Counted from the first letter of the stretch, positions 55,244 to 63,723 are shown. The stretch: 64,000 bases of DNA from an uncultured Woeseia sp. (GCA_913031125.1 CAJWFK010000009.1:20779-84778), one strand, 5' to 3'. A program made the numbers and translations. The notes: a model not told the origin generated them from the letters alone.

Positions 55244-56149
55244 ATGCAGCTACCAGTCGGAGAGGCAGTAAACGGGAGACCTAGGAATTTGGCATTTATA
55301 GGTCTGGGGGTCATGGGTTATCCGATGGCCGGATATCTTGTAAAAGCTGGCCATCAAGTGACTGTCTATAACCGAACTGTCAGCAAGGCTGAGAAATGGT
55401 GCAAGGATTATGGTGGGGCGCTGGCGAGTACTCCAGGTAAGGCAGCGTCTGATGCGGAAATTGTTTTTGTATGCGTGGGCAATGATGATGATGTGCGGTC
55501 TATAATTTTTGGGGCCCATGGGGTTTTAGAAAATATATCTCCAGGTGCGGTTATTGTTGATCATACAACTGCCTCTGCGCTTGTTGCACGCGAGATCGCG
55601 TCCGCTGCTGAAGAAAAACATATTGGTTTTCTGGATGCTCCCCTGTCCGGAGGGCAGGTAGGTGCCGAGCAGGGACAATTAACAATTATGGTTGGAGGAG
55701 ATAGTGAGGTTTTCAATTCGATCCGGCCGATAATGGATTTATATGCAAAAGCGATCACATTAATCGGCCCTGTAGGATCCGGCCAGCTAGCAAAAATGGT
55801 CAATCAGATTTGCATTGCGGGCGTAGTCCAGGGGTTATCGGAGGGTATACATTTTGCGAAATGTGCAGAAGTTGATGTTTCTAAGGTTATGACAGCGATT
55901 TCCAAAGGCGCAGCTCAATCATGGCAGATGGAAAATAGATGGGAAACTATGCTCAATGACAAATTTGATTTTGGGTTCGCTGTTGAATGGATGCGAAAGG
56001 ATTTGGGGATTGCACTTGCCGAGGCAGAAAAGAATGGGGCAAGACTTGATGTGACAAAGCTTGTGGATAGTTATTACAGCGAAGTTCAGGATTTGGGGGG
56101 TAATCGCTGGGACACTTCAAGCCTCGTTGCGAGATTGGAGAAATCTTAG
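55244..56149 (+). CDS. NAD(P)-dependent 3-hydroxyisobutyrate dehydrogenase-family oxidoreductase
   Basis: The 301-residue protein has the N-terminal cofactor motif FIGLGVMGYPMAGYL, the segment DAPLSGGQVGAEQGQL (substrate region), and KMVNQICIAGVVQGLSEG containing the catalytic Lys. The family oxidises beta-hydroxyacids (3-hydroxyisobutyrate, tartronate semialdehyde, succinic semialdehyde in GLYR). Substrate is unclear; valine or another hydroxyacid catabolism fits the acyl-CoA neighbours. Confidence 0.9.
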   Translation: MQLPVGEAVNGRPRNLAFIGLGVMGYPMAGYLVKAGHQVTVYNRTVSKAEKWCKDYGGALASTPGKAASDAEIVFVCVGNDDDVRSIIFGAHGVLENISPGAVIVDHTTASALVAREIASAAEEKHIGFLDAPLSGGQVGAEQGQLTIMVGGDSEVFNSIRPIMDLYAKAITLIGPVGSGQLAKMVNQICIAGVVQGLSEGIHFAKCAEVDVSKVMTAISKGAAQSWQMENRWETMLNDKFDFGFAVEWMRKDLGIALAEAEKNGARLDVTKLVDSYYSEVQDLGGNRWDTSSLVARLEKS

Positions 56150-56181
56150 CGGTTCCATATGTTCAGTAAAACATTCTGTTT

Positions 56182-56961
56182 ATGACCTGGCTTGACCGAG
56201 GGTGGCAGATTTTTGCGCCAGAGAGTGGTGTTCTTGATTGGCTCAAAACGGCGGCTCCTGCCGCGATTGAGGCAAGTCGCGATCACCATGCCCGGGCAGA
56301 GTGGCTTAGGTGCGACGGTACATGGTTTGTTGGTGTTGATACTCTGCCAAACGATCCCAGTGGAAAGATCGGGAATTCTGGACCGTTAGATTGTGCCGCC
56401 CTAGATGCTGCGCAGAAGGTGTCTGGGGTTTTGCCGTTGCATAAGGGTCAGGTTTCCGCTGCTTATCCGGGTTATCCCAAACGAGGGCCAGAAGAGTCCA
56501 AAGGTGCCTATAAGTTCCGGAGAGTGCGTGATGCAGCTCATGTGGATGGGATGAGGCCGGCAGGTAATGCGCGCCGCCGCTTTTTAAATGAGCCGCATGC
56601 ATGGATATTAGGATTACCAGTAACGGAATGTGGACAGGGAGCTTCACCATTAGTCGTATGGGAGGGGAGCCACGAAATTATCCGGCATCGTCTTAATGCA
56701 ATACTTCAACAGCACCAACCCGAAAAATGGGGCCGCATTGATATGACCGCCACTTACCAGGCTGCCCGCAGAGAGGTATTTGAAACCTGTCGCCGAATTG
56801 AATTGCCGGGAATACCGGGAGAGGCTCACCTTATTCATCGTTTGGCTGTTCATGGTATGGCGCCCTGGATCAATGGCTCTGTCGCTCCGGTGGAAGGCCG
56901 AGTAGTAGTCTATTTTAGACCGCATCTGAACCAGATATCAGATTGGTTGAAGTTGCCATAA
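56182..56961 (+). CDS. Phytanoyl-CoA dioxygenase-like Fe(II)/2-oxoglutarate enzyme
   Basis: The 259-residue protein resembles an uncharacterised PhyH-related family. The likely iron ligands are H and D in AAHVDGM near residues 119-123 and a His in HLIHRLAVHG near 218; Arg in VVVYFRPHL near 250 would bind 2-oxoglutarate. Segments EPHAWILGLPV and PLVVWEGSHEII form the core. It would hydroxylate a substrate using oxygen and 2-oxoglutarate. It is last of the acyl-CoA group, 32 bases after the dehydrogenase gene. Confidence 0.7.
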   Translation: MTWLDRGWQIFAPESGVLDWLKTAAPAAIEASRDHHARAEWLRCDGTWFVGVDTLPNDPSGKIGNSGPLDCAALDAAQKVSGVLPLHKGQVSAAYPGYPKRGPEESKGAYKFRRVRDAAHVDGMRPAGNARRRFLNEPHAWILGLPVTECGQGASPLVVWEGSHEIIRHRLNAILQQHQPEKWGRIDMTATYQAARREVFETCRRIELPGIPGEAHLIHRLAVHGMAPWINGSVAPVEGRVVVYFRPHLNQISDWLKLP

Positions 56962-57029
56962 ATAAAATTTTCGTTTTAGCGGGTGCCGGAAATGCCGATA
57001 TTTACCCAATCTTGGGGTAAAATGACTTG

Positions 57030-57113
57030 CATCACGGGGGTGGTCATGTGGCCTGAGATCTGCCGATAAGTAGGAACCCCAGAACCTGAACCGGGTAATG
57101 CTGGCGTAGGAAG
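57030..57113 (+). promoter_or_regulatory. TPP riboswitch (THI box)
   Basis: The region holds the conserved blocks of the thiamine pyrophosphate aptamer: CACGGGGGTG (57033-57042), CCTGAGAT (57052-57059) as the pyrimidine-sensing part, and AGAACCTGAACCGGGTAATG (57081-57100) followed by CTGGCGTAGGAA. It ends about 10 bases before the receptor ATG, with no terminator hairpin and T run, so control is probably at translation. It heads the thiamine uptake operon below, which confirms the ligand. Confidence 0.93.
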
Positions 57114-57123
57114 AGGATTCCTG

Positions 57124-59229
57124 ATGTATTTCACTAAGTATTGCAGTTGGACGCGTTTATTCCTTATTGGTTGTTGCTTGCCGCTATTCGTAGGAGCAGA
57201 GGAAGAGATTGTCGACGAGATCACGGTTACCGGGGATTATCGAGGACGCGTCGCCGCTGAGATTCCAAATAGCCTGACGATACTTGAGGCCAATGACATT
57301 TCAGAACTCGCGGTTCAGCATTTCGAAGAATTGCTTGGCAGGCTACCGAACGTTAATTGGTCCGGGGATGGTCATAGAGCACGATACTTGCAAATCAGGG
57401 GTGTTGGTGAATTAGCACAATATCAGGGGGCGCCAAACCCCTCCGTTGGGTTTGTCATCGATGATATTGACTTTAGCGGTTTGGGAACAATCGCGACGCT
57501 TTTTGATATAGATAGGATCGAAGTATTCCGAGGGTCCCAAGGAATGCGATATGGTGCTAATGCACTCGCAGGTCTTGTTTACATGCAAAGTGCTGATCCT
57601 ACTGATGAGTTTTTGGGAAAGTTGCAGGTTACGGTCGGTGGCGACGATGCTCGGGGCGGAGGGATTGCCCTCGGAGGACCAATTGGTACAAATGGGGCAG
57701 GTTATCGCGTTAGTGCACACCGCTTCGAGAGTAACGGCTTTCGAAGCAACCCTTATCTGAAAAGAAAGGATACGAATGGCAGAAATGAGACGTCGATTCG
57801 TTCTAGGGTTACATGGGGGTCGGGGGATAAGTGGAAGTTCAAACTGACTGGCATGTTGTCAGATGTCGATAATGGCTATGACGCATTTGCTATTGATAAC
57901 AGCCTGACAGTCCTATCTGACAGGCCGGGTAAAGATGCACAGCGGAGTTTGGGAGGGTCGCTAAATGTTGAGTGGGATCCTAGCAATATATTTTCGATCA
58001 CTTCTATTGCCTCAATCGCTGACTCAGAAATCGATTTTTCTTTCGATGCGGATTGGGGTAATGATGATGCGTGGGCTCCGATAACCTACGACTACGTTTC
58101 ACTTAACGAACGTGAGCGCAAAACCTTAACTGGGGAGATTCGTTTCATCTCCAAGGATGCTGGACGCATATTCAATGACACAACGGATTGGTTATTGGGC
58201 CTATATATTAATGATCTCACTGAGAATCTGGAGACAATTAATCAAGGCGATTATTTTGATCCCGCATTTAATTGGGCAGATACGCTTGATACACGTGTTG
58301 ATAGTGATTTTTCTGCAGTAAGCGGGGCAATATTCGGTCAACTTGAATTACAAATGACTAACGTCAATAAATTAATTGTCGGCACCAGAATTGAACGTAG
58401 GGCAGTTAATTACGTCGATACCAATGGGTTAGATCTGGGCCCCAAAGAAAGCATGGTTGGCGGGCATCTTGCCTACATTCACAGGTTTTCCGGTGATGTG
58501 ACTGGGTTCATAAATTTTTCACGCGGTTTTAAGGGGGGCGGATTTAACTTGGGGTTTGTCCCGAATGGCCGGCGAGAATATCAAGCGGAAACAATGTGGA
58601 ACGCTGAAATAGGGCTGAAGACTAGGTTACTGAATGACAGTTTATATGTTAATGCTGCCTTGTTTTACAGCTTGAGAAAAGATCAGCAGGTCGAAACATC
58701 ATTTCAGATTGATCCGAATGATCCGGCATCGTTCGTTTTTTTTACTGACAACGCAGCAGAAGGAAGAAATTTCGGTTTTGAAACCGATCTGAGTTGGTTC
58801 CCGAGCGAAGCGTTTGAGATTTATGTCAATCTCGGATTGCTTAATGCAACATTTGATGAGTTTATAACGTCACAAGTTGATGCTAGTGGACGGGAGCAGG
58901 CTCATGCACCCAGTTATACGTTTTCTCTAGGTGCTGTGTATCGCGATAATTCGGGCTGGTTTGGAAGACTAGATGTCACCGGAAAAGACCGATTCTATTT
59001 TGATGTTTCGCATGATCAGGTATCGCACCCTTATTCGGTCGTTAACGCTAGGGTGGGCTATGCTACCGATCGCTGGACTGCACAATTGTGGTTGCAAAAT
59101 GCATTAGACGAGCCTTATCAGGTCAGAGGTTTTTATTTTGGAAATGAGCCACCTCTTTTTCCACCGACATTATATATTCGTCAAGGTGATCCGCGTCACT
59201 TTGGAATGACGGTAGACCTGAATTTCTGA
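57124..59229 (+). CDS. TonB-dependent receptor, predicted thiamine (or precursor) uptake
   Basis: The 701-residue outer-membrane protein has a signal peptide (LFLIGCCLPLFVGA), a TonB-box-like region (EEEIVDEITVTG), a plug domain (PNSLTILEANDISE, RYLQIRGVGELAQYQ, IEVFRGSQGMRYGANALAG) and a 22-strand barrel ending in MTVDLNF, with terminal Phe. Plug and barrel are complete. It imports a scarce nutrient using TonB energy. The TPP riboswitch directly upstream, and the thiamine-binding, PnuT and kinase genes downstream, point to thiamine or a derivative. ATG 57124 has AGAGGA 6 bases upstream, inside a small hairpin. Confidence 0.92.
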   Translation: MYFTKYCSWTRLFLIGCCLPLFVGAEEEIVDEITVTGDYRGRVAAEIPNSLTILEANDISELAVQHFEELLGRLPNVNWSGDGHRARYLQIRGVGELAQYQGAPNPSVGFVIDDIDFSGLGTIATLFDIDRIEVFRGSQGMRYGANALAGLVYMQSADPTDEFLGKLQVTVGGDDARGGGIALGGPIGTNGAGYRVSAHRFESNGFRSNPYLKRKDTNGRNETSIRSRVTWGSGDKWKFKLTGMLSDVDNGYDAFAIDNSLTVLSDRPGKDAQRSLGGSLNVEWDPSNIFSITSIASIADSEIDFSFDADWGNDDAWAPITYDYVSLNERERKTLTGEIRFISKDAGRIFNDTTDWLLGLYINDLTENLETINQGDYFDPAFNWADTLDTRVDSDFSAVSGAIFGQLELQMTNVNKLIVGTRIERRAVNYVDTNGLDLGPKESMVGGHLAYIHRFSGDVTGFINFSRGFKGGGFNLGFVPNGRREYQAETMWNAEIGLKTRLLNDSLYVNAALFYSLRKDQQVETSFQIDPNDPASFVFFTDNAAEGRNFGFETDLSWFPSEAFEIYVNLGLLNATFDEFITSQVDASGREQAHAPSYTFSLGAVYRDNSGWFGRLDVTGKDRFYFDVSHDQVSHPYSVVNARVGYATDRWTAQLWLQNALDEPYQVRGFYFGNEPPLFPPTLYIRQGDPRHFGMTVDLNF

Positions 59230-59232
59230 AGG

Positions 59233-59481
59233 ATGCGTTTTTCAGTTGATATTAGTCTTTATCCATTAGACAAGGATTTTGTTCCACCTATCAATGATGT
59301 CATCGAACGCCTTCAGGCACATGGCAGTATAAAAATTTTCACTAACCCTATGGCTACTCAATTAGTTGGTGAATACGATGGCATCATGTTTGTGTTAAAG
59401 CAGGAGATAGGTGAAACATTCAAGAAGATACCGAATGCTGTGTTCACGATTAAGATTCTTAATAACCCAATAGAAGGTTAG
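59233..59481 (+). CDS. Thiamine-binding protein, MTH1187/YkoF family
   Basis: The 82-residue protein has the YkoF/MTH1187-type ferredoxin-like fold (VDISLYPLDKDFVPPINDVI, TNPMATQLVGEYDGIMFVLK). Members bind thiamine or its pyrimidine. It starts 3 bases after the receptor stop and ends 6 bases before the permease gene. In other bacteria such proteins go with thiamine transporters, so it may load or buffer imported thiamine in the cytoplasm (no signal peptide is seen). Confidence 0.85.
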   Translation: MRFSVDISLYPLDKDFVPPINDVIERLQAHGSIKIFTNPMATQLVGEYDGIMFVLKQEIGETFKKIPNAVFTIKILNNPIEG

Positions 59482-59487
59482 TCGGAT

Positions 59488-60108
59488 ATGGAGAAGTTCG
59501 GTGCGACCTTATTAGACCAGTTCCAAGCTTGGTCAGTAGTTGAAATAATCGCTGTATTTTGCGCTGTGTTGTACTTGCTCTTGGCAATTCGACAGAGCAT
59601 ATGGTGTTGGATTTTTGCTGCCATAAGTACAGCCTTATATGTGTGGATTTTTCTGTCCGCAAAGCTATATATGGAATCGGTACTCAACTGTTTTTATTTC
59701 GGTATGGCTGTTTATGGTTGGTTTGTTTGGAATAGTGGAGTTGGAGATGGCCAAGAGTTGCCAGTCAGAATGTTTACGATGCGTGTTCATCTATTGGCTA
59801 TTTCAATCATTACTCTGTTGGTTGCTGCTGTTGGTAGCTGGCTCTCGCTTAATACTGACGCAGCTTTTCCATTCATAGATTCCGCAACCACCTTCGCAGC
59901 TATTTGGGCGACCTTTCTACTTGCTCGCAAAGTGCTTGAGAATTGGTGGTATTTTCTGATTATTGATGCCATTTCTATTTATATTTTTTGGTCTCGAGGA
60001 CTTGAGCTGACAGCATTACTTTATTTTCTATATCTATTGATGATCCCATTCGGATTCTTTCAGTGGAAGCGTTCATATAAGCGAAGTAAACGGCAGCAGG
60101 TATCTTGA
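59488..60108 (+). CDS. pnuT: PnuC-family permease, PnuT-type thiamine transporter
   Basis: The 206-residue inner-membrane protein has about seven hydrophobic segments. The family motifs are IRQSIWCWIFAAISTALY and NCFYFGMAVYGWFVWN, and near the end NWWYFLIIDAISIYIFWSRG and FGFFQWKRSYKRS. PnuC proteins import nicotinamide riboside or, in the PnuT branch, unphosphorylated thiamine by facilitated diffusion, driven by later phosphorylation. The TPP riboswitch and the kinase partner support PnuT. Its TGA overlaps the kinase ATG (TGATG). Confidence 0.9.
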   Translation: MEKFGATLLDQFQAWSVVEIIAVFCAVLYLLLAIRQSIWCWIFAAISTALYVWIFLSAKLYMESVLNCFYFGMAVYGWFVWNSGVGDGQELPVRMFTMRVHLLAISIITLLVAAVGSWLSLNTDAAFPFIDSATTFAAIWATFLLARKVLENWWYFLIIDAISIYIFWSRGLELTALLYFLYLLMIPFGFFQWKRSYKRSKRQQVS

Positions 60109-60941
60109 TGACTAGTCTTGTGACAGTTTCGCAAGCACTGGAATTGGTTCCTGCTTTCGACCCGAATGAAGCTATAGTCGATCCGCTGGAGGGCGGGCTG
60201 ACAAACTGTACCTACCGTGTTTTGCAAGGTGATGTTGTGTTTTTTTTGAGGCTTGATTCGTCTTATTCAAATATTGTCCAAAGTAATAGGCTGAATGAAC
60301 TTTTTATTCTGGATGAGGCAGCCAAAGCTGGCTTGGCACCTGAGGTGATATTTTCGAATCTAGAGTTTGGCATTTTAGTAACAGAGTACCTGCCAGGTCG
60401 GATTTGGGTGGAAACGGATCTCGGAGATAGCGAAAACATAGAAAAGCTCGCAGACTTATTACGTAGCGTTCATAGCTTGCCAATATGTGGTTACCAGCAC
60501 GATATGGCAGAAATTGCTGTCCGTTACCGAAAACCCCTCAAACGATTCTCGGACCTCGATACATTTGCATCTAAATGCATTGACATTATTCGATCAATTC
60601 GGAGTGTGAATATGATCAGTTGTTGTCACTGTGATGTTGTTGTCAGTAATCTAATCGAAGGTAATCGTCTCCAGTTGCTTGACTGGGAATTTGCTGCGGA
60701 TTGTGACCCATTTTTTGATCTGGCTTCTGTGATCGGTTTTCACAAACTCGATAACAAACACACAGACATGCTACTTACCGCATACACTGGCAGCGGTGAC
60801 GGAGCCTCAAAGGAAAAGCTCGAACAGCAATTGCGCGTTTACAAAGCGATCTATTGGTTATGGCTTGCTAACCGGTATGCCCTTTCCTTGGAAGGTTCGT
60901 TGATAGATCATTTGAAAGAATCGCAACAAAGCGTTTTCTGA
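60108..60941 (+). CDS. Thiamine kinase-like phosphotransferase
   Basis: The 277-residue protein has the choline/thiamine kinase fold: LEGGLTNCTYRVLQ (nucleotide loop), catalytic CHCDVVVSNLIEG with the H-x-D-x4-N pattern, and LLDWEFAADCDPFFDLASV with metal-binding Asp. It would phosphorylate thiamine on entry, trapping it and pulling the PnuT equilibrium. Further phosphorylation to TPP would need ThiL or another kinase. ATG 60108 overlaps the permease stop. The TTG one codon earlier (60105) is possible but less likely. It ends exactly before the convergent gloB gene. Confidence 0.88.
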   Translation: MTSLVTVSQALELVPAFDPNEAIVDPLEGGLTNCTYRVLQGDVVFFLRLDSSYSNIVQSNRLNELFILDEAAKAGLAPEVIFSNLEFGILVTEYLPGRIWVETDLGDSENIEKLADLLRSVHSLPICGYQHDMAEIAVRYRKPLKRFSDLDTFASKCIDIIRSIRSVNMISCCHCDVVVSNLIEGNRLQLLDWEFAADCDPFFDLASVIGFHKLDNKHTDMLLTAYTGSGDGASKEKLEQQLRVYKAIYWLWLANRYALSLEGSLIDHLKESQQSVF

Positions 60942-61733
60942 TCACCACTTGTTACGTAGTTCCCGGAGTCTAAGAAATACAGTTTTTTCTGATGGTGAAT
61001 CGCCGATTTCAGGAAATTGTCCTTGTAAATAACGAATCACTTCCGGATTTTTCAGACGAAAAAATGTATTGATCTTCCGTTCCATTGCCAGTGTTGTAAC
61101 TAGGGCTTTGTTTGGATCATGATCCTCGTATTCTGTAAGCATCCGCTTTGCTGTTTCGTTGCTAGGCTCCCTATCAAGGGTAAAACGGAGATTATTTATC
61201 AGGTAATCATGACCCGGGTATATCAGCGTATTTTCGTCTAACTGTTCAAGCTGATGGGCGAATGTTTCGTAGAGTTGATTAGGGTGTCCACCATTATGGC
61301 AATTACCTGCTCCGGCGTTAAAAAGTGTGTCACCGCTAAATAGTGCTGGTTGTTCAGTATGTGATAGCACACAAATATGGCTCATAGTGTGTCCGGGAGT
61401 ATCGAGGCATTCGAGTTCGACGGTTTTACCTACCTTAATAATACTTCCGGCACCCACACCCTGGGTCATTTTTGGGATACGACCCTTTGCATTCGAATGA
61501 GCGATAACTTTAGCGCCCGTTTTTTTGACTATCGCTCGGTTACCACCAGTATGGTCACCATGCTCATGCGTATTTAGGATTTGGGTAATTGTCCAGCCAT
61601 TTTCCGTTGCCGAATGCAGGCATTTACGGTAGTCCAGCGGATCGACTGCTAGTGCATCGCCGGTTTCTGGGCAGGCAATGAGGTAATTAAAGTTTCGGTA
61701 GGCGTTTGCTGTCCAGACTTGTTCAACGATCAA
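60942..61733 (-). CDS. gloB: Hydroxyacylglutathione hydrolase (glyoxalase II)
   Basis: The 263-residue metallo-beta-lactamase-fold enzyme hydrolyses S-lactoylglutathione to lactate and glutathione, completing methylglyoxal detoxification. The metal motif THEHGDHTGGN (HxHxDH) is near residues 53-63, with DTPGHTMSHICVL, FSGDTLFNAGAGNCH and YPGHDYLINNLRFTL. The C-terminal substrate domain is present (PEVIRYL end). It is the normal length. ATG 61733 is followed by IVEQVWTANAYRN, the family start. It is convergent with the thiamine kinase with no gap. Confidence 0.93.
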   Translation of the reverse strand: MIVEQVWTANAYRNFNYLIACPETGDALAVDPLDYRKCLHSATENGWTITQILNTHEHGDHTGGNRAIVKKTGAKVIAHSNAKGRIPKMTQGVGAGSIIKVGKTVELECLDTPGHTMSHICVLSHTEQPALFSGDTLFNAGAGNCHNGGHPNQLYETFAHQLEQLDENTLIYPGHDYLINNLRFTLDREPSNETAKRMLTEYEDHDPNKALVTTLAMERKINTFFRLKNPEVIRYLQGQFPEIGDSPSEKTVFLRLRELRNKW

Positions 61734-62142
61734 TTGCTGCTCCTTTATTATGAGTGCAAAGAGTTTGTGTATTTTAGAGGGTCCAGATTTTATCCCAGAC
61801 TGCCATACAGCAGGGACTAGGATCTAGATTAAATTATAGATTTATGACTTTTTAATCTTTTTACACAGTTTATTAATTTGTATCATTTATACAACAAAAA
61901 AATGTAAATCCAAAATAAAAATAGGGAGAAAAAATAAACTACTGACAAATAGAGAAAATTTTGTAAATTTCATTAATTAAGTTTAGTATCGTTTAAGCAA
62001 CAACTATGATCTGGTGGAACAAACAGTTTCAAGCAAGCCTTCAGGTAAAATTTGGCGGGGACCAATGTAAGACCAATGTAAGACCAATGTAAGACCGATG
62101 TGTTGTTGAAGTAAGGGCGGAATCCGAAAGGAACCGCCCTTT
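61734..62142. other. 409-base A+T-rich gap with repeats and a terminator
   Basis: No gene is seen. From about 61840 to 62000 the sequence is very A+T-rich, with a possible operator or hairpin TTGTAT-CATTT-ATACAA (61878-61894). A tandem 11-base repeat and a strong plus-strand terminator close the gap (listed separately). A short plus-strand RNA ending at that terminator is possible. The minus-strand frame at 61973-62167 is not credible. Confidence 0.4.
62061..62104 (+). repeat. 11-base tandem repeat (3 perfect copies plus a degenerate one)
   Basis: ACCAATGTAAG is repeated at 62061, 62072 and 62083, and then ACCGATGTGTT at 62094. Period 11 is not a codon multiple. It lies just upstream of a terminator hairpin and could be a protein-binding array or a slippage product. 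Confidence 0.85.
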
Positions 62143-62146
62143 TTAT
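62113..62146 (+). terminator. Strong Rho-independent terminator, plus strand
   Basis: AAGGGCGG (62113-62120) pairs with CCGCCCTT (62134-62141), an 8-bp stem with a 13-base loop, followed by a T-rich run on the plus strand. No plus-strand gene ends just before it. It touches the stop of the convergent minus-strand ORF and would also end a plus-strand RNA arising in the gap. Confidence 0.75.
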
Positions 62147-63723
62147 TTTTGGTTCAAAAGTGCCCAAATTTTATGAGGTGTAGCCGGCATATTGATATCA
62201 GTGATTCCTTTTCGGGACAGAGCATCAAGCAGCGCATTAATATAAGCGGGGGGAGAGCCGACGGTGCCAGCCTCACCTGCACCTTTGACACCTAAAGGAT
62301 TTCTTGGCGAGCGTATTTCCTGAAATTGAAAATCGACAGCAGGAAAACAATCAGCGCGAGGCAATGGATAATCCATCAGGGTAGCGGTCACTAATTGACC
62401 AGTTTCTTCATCATAAACTATGGTGAATGTAGGATCTTCATCGGATAATTTAACAAGGGCGTCAGATAACTTATCCTGGTCTGCCCTAGCCTTTGGTTCA
62501 ATGGACACGGAAACAACCGGATCAGGGAATTCTATTTTTTCAAGTAAAATAGGATCCTCAACAGAGCAAATAGTTTCGCCCGTAGTTGTATCTTTCAGAC
62601 CAATCGCAGCAGCTATTTCACCAGCGAACACTTCTTCAACGTCTTCCCTCTGATCCGCATGCATTTTTACAATTCTTCCAAGTCGTTCTCTATCTCCAGT
62701 CACTGTGTTTAGCACACCTGCTCCAGATTTAGCACTGCCAGAATATACCCGAAAATATACCAACCTACCTATAAAGGGGTCTGTGACGGTTTTAAATGCG
62801 AGCGCAGAAAACGGCTCATCATTGTTAGCTGCTCGTGATATCACATCATCTGTCCCAGGCTTAACTCCCTCTACCGCAGGGACATCTAAAGGTGAAGGTA
62901 AATACTCACCAATTGCATCTAGCAGAGGCTGAACACATTTGTTTTTCAAGGCAGTCCCACATAAAACCGGGACGACTTTATTTGAGATAGTTACTGTCCT
63001 AATAGCAGCTTTCAGCTCTTCAACCGTGATTTCTTCTTCCATTAAGAATTTTTCCAACAGTGAATCATCTTGCTCTGCAATTTTTTCTATCATTTCAGCT
63101 CTTCGCAATTCAAATTCTTCGCTGAATTCTTCAGGAACCCCACCTTCAGACATCTCCCCTTGGTCATCAAAGGTAAAAGATTTACCTTCAACCAAGTCAA
63201 TTACACCGTAAAATTGATCCTCACTGCCCATAGGTATCTGAATCGGGACCGGATTTGCCTTGAGTCTCTGTATTATGGTGTCTATAGCGTGATAATAATC
63301 TCCCCCAATTTTATCCATCTTGTTTATAAAACAGATTCTTGGCACTTGATACTTATCAGCCTGCCTCCACACCGTCTCAGATTGCGGCTGAACCCCAGCA
63401 ACTGAGTCGAATACTACAATTCCACCATCCAAAACCCTCAAGCTTCTCTCGACCTCAGCAGTAAAATCTACGTGTCCAGGAGTGTCAATTATATTTAAAT
63501 CCCAATCCTTCCACTGAGTAGCCGTTGCAGCAGATACAATGGTTATACCTCTCTCTCTTTCCTGATCCATCCAGTCCGTAGCAGTATTCCCGTCATCAAC
63601 GGTCCCTAACTTATGAATACGACCGGAAAAATACAAAACTCTTTCAGATACAGTCGTTTTACCGGCATCTATATGAGCTATGAAACCAATATTTCTAGTT
63701 TGTTTTAAGGAATTCTGTGACAC
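62143..63723 (-). CDS. fusA: Chimeric ORF: elongation factor G N-terminal two thirds joined to CoxL/xanthine dehydrogenase C-terminus
   Basis: Residues 1-443 of this 526-residue ORF are EF-G: AHIDAGKTT (G1), the RERGIT switch, DTPGHVDFT (G3), FINKMDK (G4), domain II and the start of domain III up to DEDPTFTIVYDEETGQ. The last 83 residues are not EF-G but the end of a molybdenum hydroxylase large subunit: LMDYPLPRAD, NPLGVKGAGEAGTVGSPPA and INMPATPHKIW. The switch falls at about 62395, inside YDEETGQ, which both families share. Domains IV and V of EF-G are lost, so it cannot translocate. GTG start 63723 with AAGGA 7 bases upstream. An assembly chimera is the likeliest explanation. The symbol applies only to the N-terminal part. 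Confidence 0.9.
   Translation of the reverse strand: MSQNSLKQTRNIGFIAHIDAGKTTVSERVLYFSGRIHKLGTVDDGNTATDWMDQERERGITIVSAATATQWKDWDLNIIDTPGHVDFTAEVERSLRVLDGGIVVFDSVAGVQPQSETVWRQADKYQVPRICFINKMDKIGGDYYHAIDTIIQRLKANPVPIQIPMGSEDQFYGVIDLVEGKSFTFDDQGEMSEGGVPEEFSEEFELRRAEMIEKIAEQDDSLLEKFLMEEEITVEELKAAIRTVTISNKVVPVLCGTALKNKCVQPLLDAIGEYLPSPLDVPAVEGVKPGTDDVISRAANNDEPFSALAFKTVTDPFIGRLVYFRVYSGSAKSGAGVLNTVTGDRERLGRIVKMHADQREDVEEVFAGEIAAAIGLKDTTTGETICSVEDPILLEKIEFPDPVVSVSIEPKARADQDKLSDALVKLSDEDPTFTIVYDEETGQLVTATLMDYPLPRADCFPAVDFQFQEIRSPRNPLGVKGAGEAGTVGSPPAYINALLDALSRKGITDINMPATPHKIWALLNQK

Noticed and set aside
57001..57021. Hairpin TTTACCC / GGGTAAA after the PhyH-like gene as a terminator
   Set aside because: No T run follows, and it directly precedes the riboswitch; it could be part of the leader.
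62061..62104. Tandem repeats considered as a CRISPR array
   Set aside because: The period is 11 bases with no spacers and no cas genes are present.
61973..62167. 64-residue minus-strand frame in the gap before the chimeric ORF
   Set aside because: It runs through the 11-base repeats and terminator stem and overlaps the next gene; no ribosome site or protein-like composition.
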